Positions 24,252-31,993 of a DNA stretch of 64,000 bases are shown piece after piece. The position numbers were made by a program, and so were the translations under genes. The notes under the pieces were generated by a model. It was not told the origin of the DNA. It saw nothing but the letters and a program-made list of their open reading frames with translations, and did not search any database. The number at the start of each line of letters is the position of its first letter. The first letter of the stretch is position 1. Origin of the DNA: Thermobifida alba (GTDB taxonomy: Bacteria; Actinomycetota; Actinomycetes; Streptosporangiales; Streptosporangiaceae); assembly GCF_023208015.1 (NCBI RefSeq), contig NZ_CP051627.1, positions 248,001 through 312,000 of the forward strand. Reading direction: 5' to 3'.

Positions 24252-27200
24252 ATGATCGACCATGCTTCCCTACTCAAGGATCTCCAACAGCAGGTCCGCA
24301 TCCTGGAGAAGGACCTCCGCGAACGCAGTGAGGACCCCGAGGCGGTCAACGAACACAGCGGTGAGCCCTTCGTCCACGAGTTGAAGCGTGAGTACCAGCG
24401 GGCACTGGATGCTGAGCGGACCGCTTCCACCTACGGAGCTTGGCGGGATGAGCGGGTGACCCAGGCGGCGGTGGCCTGGGTGCTGGCCACGGTCTTCGTC
24501 CGGTTCTGCGAGGACAACCGGCTTTTGGAGCAGCCGTTCATCGCCGGGCCGCGCGACGCTGCCGGGCGCTATGACATCGCCCAGGAGTTGCGGGACGCCT
24601 GGGTGGCCGAGGACCGCTCCCGCACCGACCGCGACTGGCTGGTGCACGCCTTCAAGGCGATGAGCGTGTCGCCGATCATGGCCGGGCTGTTCGACCGCGC
24701 CCACAACCCGATGTGGACCATCACCCCGTCCCACCAGGCGGCCAAGAACCTGATCGGGTTCTGGCGTGAGGTCGGCGACGACGGCCACCTCCGCCACGAC
24801 TTCACCGACCAGGAGTGGAACACCCGGTTCCTCGGCGACCTGTACCAGGACCTCTCAGAGGACATCCGCGAGAACTACGCGCTCTTTCAGACCCCGGAGT
24901 TTGTGGAGGAGTTCATCCTCGACCACACCCTGGAACCGGCCATTGAGGAGTTCGGCCTCGACGGCAACAAGATCTACCAGGCCGACAACAAGGGCTTCCG
25001 GCTCATCGACCCGACCTGCGGTTCGGGGCACTTCCTGCTGGGCGCATTCCACCGACTGCTAGCCAAGTGGCGCGAGGCCGAACCCGGTGCCTCGGACTGG
25101 GATCTGATCGCCCGCGCCCTGCGCAGTGTGCACGGGGTGGACAAGAACCCCTACGCCGTGGCGATCGCCCGGTTCCGGCTTCTGGTGGCAGCGATGAAGG
25201 AAGCGGGCATCACCACCCTCTCGGCGGGCAACCCCGACTGGCCGATCGTGGTGGCCACCGGCGACTCCCTCATCCACGGCCGAGGAGCGCCCGGCCGAAT
25301 GGACGAACTGTTCCAGACTGACGAGGTCCACCACTACGCCACCGAGGACGTCCACGACTACGAAGCCGAGCACGATCTGCTGGGTGTGCACAGCTACCAC
25401 GCGGTGGTGGGCAACCCGCCCTACATCACGGTCAAGGACAAACGAGAGAACCAGAACTACCGGGACCGGTATGCCACCTGTGCAGGCACTTACGCCCTGT
25501 CAGTGCCTTTCGCCGAACGGTTCTTCAACCTGGCCAAGCGCGCCGGTGGCGACGGAGCGGGCGCGGGAGTGGTCGGGCAGATCACCGCGAACTCCTTCAT
25601 GAAACGCGAGTTCGGCAAGAAGCTCATCAACGATTTCTTCCGCAACGAGGTGCGCCTGACCCACATCATCGACACCTCCGGCGCCTACATCCCCGGCCAC
25701 GGCACTCCCACCGTCATCCTCATCGGCCGCAACATGCCCAACACCCACACCACAACCGTCCGCGCGGTCCTGGGTATCCGAGGTGAACCGTCCCAGCCAC
25801 AGAATCCCGCCGAAGGACTGGTCTGGTCCGCCATCACCAACCAGATCGACCACCCGGGCAGCGAAAGCGAATGGGTCAGCGTCGCCGATCTTGCTTGGGA
25901 GAGGTTCAAGGACCACCCGTGGAGTCTGGCCGGGGGCGGGGCTGACAGCCTGATGGAATCTTTGCAGGAGAGAAGCACTAGAAAGCTCGAAGCAGAAATT
26001 CAAGAGATCGGCTTTGGTGCGGTAACCCGTGAAGACAGCGCCTACATGGTAGGACGTGGGGCACTCCAACGTCATGGGATTTCCCGAGAGCATCAGCGGG
26101 CTATCGTTGAAGGCGACGCAACAAGAGACTGGGATATTAAAAATCCTACAGTTTCTGTCTGGCCTTATTCAAGTAGCACTCTTGAGGCTGAGAGCAGTAA
26201 AGCCATTGAACGTTTTCTCTACCCTTATCGAGGAATTCTTCGTGGTCGTGTCGCTTACGGGAAAACTCAACTAGAGCGTGGGCTCAAATGGTTTGAGTAT
26301 TCGATGTTTTTTGCGGGGCGCTATAAAATCCCGCTCTCCATTGCCTTCGCTGAGGTTGCTACGCACAACCATTTCGTCCTGGACCGCGGTGGCAAGGTCT
26401 TCAAGCAGACTGCTCCGGTGATCAAGCTTCCCAAGGACGCCACGGAGGACCAGCACTTGGAACTTCTCGGGGTGCTGAATTCCTCAACGGCGTGCTTCTG
26501 GTTGAAACAGAACTGTACGTCTAAGGGCGGAAGTGGAATTGGGCGTGGGGTCCAGGATGAAGCCTGGGAAGGGCGCTACGCCTTTAACGCCACCAGGGTT
26601 CAGGAGTTCCCTCTCCCGGCTTCTCTCCCTCTAGACCGTGCTCGGGAACTCGACTCCCTGGCTCAGCGTCTTTCCTCCCTGGAGCCCTCCGCTGTGGTGG
26701 AGTCCGCCACTCCCACTCGATCCCGTCTGAATGAGGCGCGTGCCGAGTACGCCGCGATCCGGGCTCGGATGATCGCGTTGCAGGAGGAGTTGGACTGGGA
26801 CGTCTACCACCGCTATGGCCTGATCTCCGACGCCGAGCACGCCGAACTGGTGCTGCCGGATACCGCCGACGTGCCGGGTATCAACCTGGGTGAGCGCGCC
26901 TTCGAGATCGTCCTCGCCCGCAAGGTCGCCGCCGGTGAAGCGAAAACCGAGTGGTTCTCCCGCCACGGTTCCACCCCCATCACCGACCTCCCCTCCCACT
27001 GGCCGGACGCCTACAAGCGGGTCGTGGAAAAGCGCATCGAGTTCATCTCCTCCCGCCGCGACCTCGCGCTCATCGAACGTCCCGAGTGCAAGCGCCGCTG
27101 GCAGTCCGAACCCTGGGAGAAGAAGGAGAAGGCCGCCCTCAAGTCCTGGCTGCTGGACCGCTGCGAAACCCGCTCCCTGTGGTTCGCTCCCACCGACACC

Positions 27201-27947
27201 GGTGAGGACGCCCCCCGGGTCCGCTCGGTCCTGGAACTCGCCAACCGCCTCCGTGACCTGCACCCCGAGACGGTGGCCGTGGCCGACCTGTACGCCCCCG
27301 ACACCGACTTCGTCGATGTGATCGCCGAGATCGTCGCCTCCGAGCACGTGCCCTACCTGGCCGCGCTCCGCTACAAGGACTCCGGCCTGCGCAAGCGCGC
27401 CCAGTGGGAGGAGGTCTGGGAGCTGCAGCGCCAGGAGGACGCCCGCAACGCCACCCTGGCCGAGGGCGAGAAGGAGCACCGCCTCGACATCCCCGTCCCG
27501 CCGAAGTACACCTCCGCCGACTTCCGCCGCCCCTCCTACTGGTCCAACCGGGGCAAGCTCGACGTCCCCAAGGAACGCTTCGTCTCCTACCCCGGCGCGG
27601 AGGCCGACTCCGACGGCTCCCTGCTCCTCGGCTGGGCGGGCTGGGACCACGCCGAGCAGGCCACCGCCCTGGCCGACCTGGCCTACAACCGCCTGGAGGA
27701 GCACGGCTGGGCCTCCGACCGCGACCGGATGACGCCGCTGCTGGCGGGGCTGGCCGAACTGCGCCCCTGGGTGCACCAGTGGCACGCCGAGCCCGACGCC
27801 TACGGGCAGAGCCCGGCCTCCTACCTGGACGAGGACTTGGCGGACCTGAAGGACCGCACCGGTATCACCGACTCCGACATGGCCGCGTGGCGGCCTCCGG
27901 CCGCTGCCCGCGGCCGGGGCCGGGGGCGGGGCCGCGGCCGGGCCTGA
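24252..27947 (+). CDS. pglX: BREX type 2 adenine-specific DNA methyltransferase PglX
   Basis: A 1231-residue protein, the usual PglX length. The N-terminus (DHASLLKDLQQQVRILEKDL) and helical region lead to the SAM site DPTCGSGHFLLGAFHRLL near residue 253 and the amino-methylation motif NPPYITVKD near 387. The target-recognition part follows (about 570-770), then a long helical C-terminus ending in an RGRGRGRGRGRA-like tail. PglX methylates host DNA in Pgl/BREX-2 phage defence together with PglW, PglY, PglZ and helicases; none of these lie in this window. CAGGAG precedes the ATG by 5 bp. Bases 25970-26560 have far lower GC than the rest. Confidence 0.9.
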   Translation: MIDHASLLKDLQQQVRILEKDLRERSEDPEAVNEHSGEPFVHELKREYQRALDAERTASTYGAWRDERVTQAAVAWVLATVFVRFCEDNRLLEQPFIAGPRDAAGRYDIAQELRDAWVAEDRSRTDRDWLVHAFKAMSVSPIMAGLFDRAHNPMWTITPSHQAAKNLIGFWREVGDDGHLRHDFTDQEWNTRFLGDLYQDLSEDIRENYALFQTPEFVEEFILDHTLEPAIEEFGLDGNKIYQADNKGFRLIDPTCGSGHFLLGAFHRLLAKWREAEPGASDWDLIARALRSVHGVDKNPYAVAIARFRLLVAAMKEAGITTLSAGNPDWPIVVATGDSLIHGRGAPGRMDELFQTDEVHHYATEDVHDYEAEHDLLGVHSYHAVVGNPPYITVKDKRENQNYRDRYATCAGTYALSVPFAERFFNLAKRAGGDGAGAGVVGQITANSFMKREFGKKLINDFFRNEVRLTHIIDTSGAYIPGHGTPTVILIGRNMPNTHTTTVRAVLGIRGEPSQPQNPAEGLVWSAITNQIDHPGSESEWVSVADLAWERFKDHPWSLAGGGADSLMESLQERSTRKLEAEIQEIGFGAVTREDSAYMVGRGALQRHGISREHQRAIVEGDATRDWDIKNPTVSVWPYSSSTLEAESSKAIERFLYPYRGILRGRVAYGKTQLERGLKWFEYSMFFAGRYKIPLSIAFAEVATHNHFVLDRGGKVFKQTAPVIKLPKDATEDQHLELLGVLNSSTACFWLKQNCTSKGGSGIGRGVQDEAWEGRYAFNATRVQEFPLPASLPLDRARELDSLAQRLSSLEPSAVVESATPTRSRLNEARAEYAAIRARMIALQEELDWDVYHRYGLISDAEHAELVLPDTADVPGINLGERAFEIVLARKVAAGEAKTEWFSRHGSTPITDLPSHWPDAYKRVVEKRIEFISSRRDLALIERPECKRRWQSEPWEKKEKAALKSWLLDRCETRSLWFAPTDTGEDAPRVRSVLELANRLRDLHPETVAVADLYAPDTDFVDVIAEIVASEHVPYLAALRYKDSGLRKRAQWEEVWELQRQEDARNATLAEGEKEHRLDIPVPPKYTSADFRRPSYWSNRGKLDVPKERFVSYPGAEADSDGSLLLGWAGWDHAEQATALADLAYNRLEEHGWASDRDRMTPLLAGLAELRPWVHQWHAEPDAYGQSPASYLDEDLADLKDRTGITDSDMAAWRPPAAARGRGRGRGRGRA

Positions 27948-27985
27948 GGCCCGGCCGCTCCCCCCAGCAGTAACCCGCATCCTTG

Positions 27986-28031
27986 ATGGCCCCAGAGCCA
28001 TCACCGCCTTCTGAAATGGCTCTGGGGCCAT
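27986..28031. terminator. Bidirectional hairpin terminator between pglX and the protease gene
   Basis: A perfect 16-bp stem, ATGGCCCCAGAGCCAT at 27986-28001 and its complement at 28016-28031, with a 14-base loop. It lies between two convergent stops, so it can end both transcripts. Confidence 0.8.
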
Positions 28032-28085
28032 GATCATCAACGGGCTCAGCCCCGCCCCCGCCCGGTCCTCCCCTCCCCCTCCGGG

Positions 28086-30134
28086 CTATGCGGCCAGTCC
28101 CGGCGGCGCGGGGACCCCGTCCGGGTACAGGGCTTCGGCGACGGGGACGGCGACCCGGGGCTGGCGCAGGTACTCCTCGACGTCGTGGGGGCGCCTGCGG
28201 GAGTTGGCGGTCACCACCTCCACCAGTCCCGGACCCCACACGGGGCTCAGCGGGCAGCCGATGGTGGCGGCGTCGGCGGGGGTCCACGCGTTGAGCCAGG
28301 CCGCCACGCGGTCGGGGCGGCGGGGCGGCTGGAGGAGGACCCGTTCGTGGACGGCGTCGAGGCCGAGCGGGCTGCCCACGGTGACCAGCAGCGGCACGGT
28401 CACGTCGGGGCGGGCCCGGCTGAGCAGGTCCACGGCCACGACCGTGCCGAGGCTGTGGCCGACCACGACGACCTGTCCGCTCTGCGGGAAGCCCTCGGCC
28501 ACCCGGTCCAGGACGGCGGTCCGCACCTCCTCCTCGCCCAGGTAGGCGGCGACGTCCCGGAGGAACAGGGCGATCAGCGCCTCGTCCAGGCCGCTGCGGG
28601 CCGCCACCCAGCTCAGCTCCCGCTGCAGGCGGCTGGTCAGCGGGGCGATGAGGCCCAGGGCCGAGGCGCCCTCCTGGTCGGTGGGCCCGCCCGCCAGTTC
28701 GGCGGGCATGCCGGAGCGCAGCGCGGCCTGCTCCAGCAGCGCCGCGTAGACCGCGTGCGGCTCCTCCAGGGGCGGGGCCAGCGCCTCGGCGAGGTCCACG
28801 GACTCGGTCGCGGCGGCGTCCGCGGTCAGTTCGGCGAGCAGGTCGCCGTAGTAGGGGAACCACGCCGACGCGGCCGGCACGGTGGGCAGGCCCGCCGCGA
28901 GCAGTCCCGAGTTGAGGGCGGCCGTCCACGCGGCGCGCAGCCGCGCGGGGTCCTTGCCCGCCATGCCGCGTCCGTGCACGAACACCAGGTGGACGTCGTC
29001 GGGGCCGCCGCTGCCGCGCACCCCCGACCGGCCCGACCGGGGGAGGCGTTCGCGCGCCCAGAACGGCTGGGGGCCCTTGGGCGCGGCCCGGCCGTCCGCG
29101 GGGGGCAGTCCGGCGCCGGGCCCCAGGGAGGCGAGCAGGTCCCGTTGAGCGCGGGGGAGGTCGGCCGCGGCGAGGAAGTCCAGGATGGAGCTGACGCGGG
29201 TGCCCTCGTTGCCGAGCCAGGCCGCCGCGGAGTCGGGGTCGCCGGGGCGCAGCGGCGTGCCGTCGGTGCGCAGCCGCCGCCCGTGGGCGTCGCGCCGGGG
29301 CACGGCCGAGTGGTGCAGCGCCACGACCTCCCACTGGTCGTTGTAGACGGGCGAGCCGGAGCTGCCGGGTTCGGTGTCGGCGGAGTACTGGAGGAAGTCC
29401 TCGGTCTGCTGGAGCAGCCGGCCGCCGCGGATCGCGATCTCCTTGAGGCGTCCCCGGGGGTGGCCGACGATGTTCACCGGTTCGCCGGTGACGACCTTGC
29501 CCTGGGTGCGCAGCAGCGGGTTCCAGCCGAAGACCGCGCCCGGCGGGCGGCCCTCGGCGTCGGGGCGGACCCGGACCAGGGCGAAGTCCAGTTCCCGGTC
29601 GGCGACGAAGAACCCCTCCGGGTCGAGGCGGTGCCGCACCGGCGTGCGGGGGTGCAGGTCGGCGTCGACCTCGGCGGCGAACTCGGCGACGGCCTGCTCG
29701 GCGGCCTCGGGGGAGTCGAGCACGTGGTGGTTGGTCAGCAGCAGGTCGGGGGCGACCAGGAACCCGGTGCCGCAGGGGAGTTCCCGCCCGTGGTGGACGT
29801 GGACCAGGCGGGCCACGGACGCGGCGGCGCGCGCGCCCCGGTACAGGAAGCCGACCGACTGCGCCTGGTTGGCGGCGCCGATGACGCGCTGGTAGATGCG
29901 GTGCCGCCGCACGGGGTCGGGCTCGGCGGGGGCGGGTGCGGGGGCGCGCAGCAGCGCGGCGAGCCGCTCGGCGCGCGCCCGCAGCTGGTCGAAGGTGTCG
30001 TGGACGGGGACTCCGGTGCGTTCCTGCAGCTGACGGGTGCGGGTGCGCGCCCGTTCGGTCTCGGCGAACCGTTGTGCGGCCCGCTGCTCCTGCCATTGCT
30101 GTTCGGCGGCGGTGCGGTGGGGGAACGTGTCCAT
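28086..30134 (-). CDS. Trypsin-like serine protease fused to an alpha/beta hydrolase
   Basis: A 682-residue protein. After a charged helical start (residues 1-60), a trypsin-like domain carries GTGFLVAPDLLLTNHHVLD (His near 131), RELDFALVRV (Asp near 181) and TEPGSSGSPVYN (Ser near 256). After a linker a second enzyme domain begins at VHLVFVHGRGMAGKDPAR, with VVVVGHSLGTVVAVDLLSRA near 556 as the nucleophile elbow of a lipase/esterase-like hydrolase. There is no signal peptide or membrane segment, so it should be cytosolic. The ATG at 30134 follows GAGGAGAGGAGGG. It lies convergent to pglX. A protease-hydrolase fusion could serve as a suicide effector, but this is inference. Confidence 0.8.
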   Translation of the reverse strand: MDTFPHRTAAEQQWQEQRAAQRFAETERARTRTRQLQERTGVPVHDTFDQLRARAERLAALLRAPAPAPAEPDPVRRHRIYQRVIGAANQAQSVGFLYRGARAAASVARLVHVHHGRELPCGTGFLVAPDLLLTNHHVLDSPEAAEQAVAEFAAEVDADLHPRTPVRHRLDPEGFFVADRELDFALVRVRPDAEGRPPGAVFGWNPLLRTQGKVVTGEPVNIVGHPRGRLKEIAIRGGRLLQQTEDFLQYSADTEPGSSGSPVYNDQWEVVALHHSAVPRRDAHGRRLRTDGTPLRPGDPDSAAAWLGNEGTRVSSILDFLAAADLPRAQRDLLASLGPGAGLPPADGRAAPKGPQPFWARERLPRSGRSGVRGSGGPDDVHLVFVHGRGMAGKDPARLRAAWTAALNSGLLAAGLPTVPAASAWFPYYGDLLAELTADAAATESVDLAEALAPPLEEPHAVYAALLEQAALRSGMPAELAGGPTDQEGASALGLIAPLTSRLQRELSWVAARSGLDEALIALFLRDVAAYLGEEEVRTAVLDRVAEGFPQSGQVVVVGHSLGTVVAVDLLSRARPDVTVPLLVTVGSPLGLDAVHERVLLQPPRRPDRVAAWLNAWTPADAATIGCPLSPVWGPGLVEVVTANSRRRPHDVEEYLRQPRVAVPVAEALYPDGVPAPPGLAA

Positions 30135-30359
30135 CCGATTCCCTCCTCTCCTCCGGCGGGTCGTGCGCCGCCGGATTTTCCCTGCTCCCCCCATGATCGC
30201 CTCCGACCTCGGGGAATACCCGGGAAACCGGGAAAACAGCCGGTTTTCCGGGGGTGGGGACACCGGTGGCGGTCCCGTATCGTCCCAGGTCACGGCGGCA
30301 TGCCGGGAAAGTTGTGACAAAGGATGATCGGTGGTGCTCTGGGGGTTTTCCGGGAAAGA
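30135..30359. other. Intergenic region with GGAAAACCGG-rich inverted repeats
   Basis: Between the divergent protease and mannanase genes. It holds CCGGGAAACCGGGAAAACAG followed by CCGGTTTTCCGGGG near 30222-30255, and GGTTTTCCGGGAAAG near 30344. These resemble each other and the operator core CCGG but do not match the 12-bp consensus. No gene is seen. Confidence 0.4.
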
Positions 30360-30371
30360 AAAACCGGTTCA
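30360..30371. promoter_or_regulatory. LacI-type operator 1 of the mannanase gene
   Basis: AAAACCGGTTCA, matching the window consensus TGAACCGGTTCA in 10 of 12 positions. Its centre is 24 bp from operator 2, so both lie on nearly the same DNA face after two turns plus a little. Confidence 0.6.
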
Positions 30372-30383
30372 CCGGAAAATGGC

Positions 30384-30395
30384 TGAACCGGTTGT
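30384..30395. promoter_or_regulatory. LacI-type operator 2 of the mannanase gene
   Basis: TGAACCGGTTGT, 10 of 12 to the consensus, about 107 bp before the mannanase start. Same site type as upstream of the LacI gene, the importer and the beta-mannosidase. Confidence 0.65.
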
Positions 30396-30502
30396 GTGAA
30401 GTGCACCACTGGGGCTATCGTGGCGTCGGCGCCTCAGGAGGGAAACGGCAAGCGGGGCCGCGTAATCCACTCGTGTACACCCCTGCTTTCGTGAGGAAGG
30501 CC

Positions 30503-31867
30503 ATGAGAAAACGCCTCACGGTCGCGGCAGCGACGGTTCTCGCGCTGCTCGCCTCCGTCTTCGTCATCGCGCAGCCGGCCGGCGCCGCCACCGGTCTGCA
30601 CGTCCAGAACGGACGGCTCCACGAGGCCAACGGCCAGGAGTTCGTCATCCGCGGCGTCAGCCACCCCCACAACTGGTACCCCCAGCACACCGGCGCCTTC
30701 GCCGACATCAAGGCGCACGGCGCCAACACCGTGCGCGTGGTGCTGAGCAACGGCGTCCGCTGGGCCAAGAACGGCCCCTCCGACGTCGCCGGCGTCATTT
30801 CCCTGTGCAAGCAGAACCGCCTCATCTGCATGCTGGAGGTGCACGACACCACCGGCTACGGGGAGGAGGGCGCCGCCTCCACCCTCGACCAGGCCGTCGA
30901 CTACTGGATCGAGCTGAAGAGCGTGCTGCAGGGCGAGGAGGACTACGTCCTGATCAACATCGGCAACGAGCCCTACGGCAACGACGCCGCCACGGTGGCC
31001 GACTGGGCCCCCGACACCTCCGCCGCCATCCAGCGGCTGCGCGGCGCGGGCTTCGACCACACCCTCGTGGTGGACGCCCCCAACTGGGGCCAGGACTGGT
31101 CGCACACCATGCGCGACAACGCCGCCGGCGTCTACGCCAGCGACCCGACCGGCAACACCGTCTTCTCGATCCACATGTACGGCGTCTACGCGCAGGGCGC
31201 CACGGTCACCAGCTACCTGGAGCACTTCGTCAACGCCGGCCTGCCGATCGTCATCGGCGAGTTCGGCCACGACCACTCCGACGGCAACCCCGACGAGGAC
31301 ACCATCATGGCCGAGGCCGAGCGGCTGGGCCTGGGCTACATCGGCTGGTCGTGGAGCGGCAACAGCGGCGGCGTCGAGTACCTGGACATGGTCGACGACT
31401 TCGACGGCGACAGCCTGACCCCGTGGGGACAGCGGATCTTCTACGGCCCCGACGGCATCGCCGACACCGCCCAGGAGGCCACGGTCTTCGGCCCGCCGAC
31501 CGAGCCCACGGACCCGCCGACCGAGCCCACCGATCCGCCGACCGAGCCCACGGACCCGCCGGTGGAGCCCACGGGCGACTGCACGGCCGCCTACGCCACC
31601 ATCGGCAGCTGGGGCGGCGGCTTCCAGGGCGAGGTCACGGTCACCGCGGGCGACTCCGCCATCTCCAACTGGACGGTGAGCTGGACCTTCCCCGGCGGCC
31701 AGACCGTCAGCCAGGGCTGGAACGCCAGCTTCAGCGGCAGCAGCTCGGTCACGGCCGGCAACGTGTCCTACAACGGCCAGCTGGGCGCCGGGCAGTCCAC
31801 CGCGTTCGGCTTCATCGGCTCGGGCAGCGCCCCCGACTCGCTGGTGCTGAGCTGCACGACCGACTGA
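30503..31867 (+). CDS. Secreted GH5 beta-mannanase with C-terminal CBM2
   Basis: A 454-residue secreted enzyme. The signal peptide (RKRLTVAAATVLALLASVF, cut after AGAA near residue 31) is followed by a GH5 subfamily 8-like catalytic domain: GVSHPHNWYPQH, NIGNEPYG near 151 (acid/base Glu) and GEFGHDHSDG near 251 (nucleophile Glu). A PPTEPTD linker repeated three to four times (329-356) leads to a CBM2 (CTAAYATIGSWGGGFQGEVT, SWTFPGGQ, QGWNASFSGS) that binds cellulose. It should cut the beta-1,4 backbone of mannan on plant cell walls. GAGGAAGG precedes the ATG. Matches my memory of the T. fusca mannanase beside celE. Two LacI-type operators lie upstream. Confidence 0.92.
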   Translation: MRKRLTVAAATVLALLASVFVIAQPAGAATGLHVQNGRLHEANGQEFVIRGVSHPHNWYPQHTGAFADIKAHGANTVRVVLSNGVRWAKNGPSDVAGVISLCKQNRLICMLEVHDTTGYGEEGAASTLDQAVDYWIELKSVLQGEEDYVLINIGNEPYGNDAATVADWAPDTSAAIQRLRGAGFDHTLVVDAPNWGQDWSHTMRDNAAGVYASDPTGNTVFSIHMYGVYAQGATVTSYLEHFVNAGLPIVIGEFGHDHSDGNPDEDTIMAEAERLGLGYIGWSWSGNSGGVEYLDMVDDFDGDSLTPWGQRIFYGPDGIADTAQEATVFGPPTEPTDPPTEPTDPPTEPTDPPVEPTGDCTAAYATIGSWGGGFQGEVTVTAGDSAISNWTVSWTFPGGQTVSQGWNASFSGSSSVTAGNVSYNGQLGAGQSTAFGFIGSGSAPDSLVLSCTTD

Positions 31868-31911
31868 CCCCCCGACCACCACCCGAACCGGTCGGAGACA
31901 ACGGACACGAA

Positions 31912-31945
31912 GGAGCGGCCCGCGGGGACACCCGCGGGCCGCTCC
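31912..31945. terminator. Bidirectional hairpin terminator between mannanase and endoglucanase
   Basis: A perfect 15-bp GC stem, GGAGCGGCCCGCGGG at 31912-31926 and its complement at 31931-31945, with loop GACA. It lies between convergent stops. Confidence 0.85.
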
Positions 31946-31993
31946 GCCGGTTCCGGGCGCGCCGTGCGCGGCGCGGCCGGTCTCAGCCGGGGA

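Noticed and set aside
26056-26274. A 72-codon frame inside pglX in the low-GC part
   Set aside because: It lies wholly inside the continuous PglX frame and has no motif or ribosome site; the low GC simply opens other frames.
31490-31570. Short tandem DNA repeat as a possible regulatory array
   Set aside because: It encodes the PPTEPTD linker of the mannanase in frame; ordinary cellulase-type linker repetition.
31882-31895. GAACCGGTC as another LacI-type operator
   Set aside because: It lacks the palindrome (right half is GGTCGG) and lies at the end of the mannanase gene, not upstream of any.
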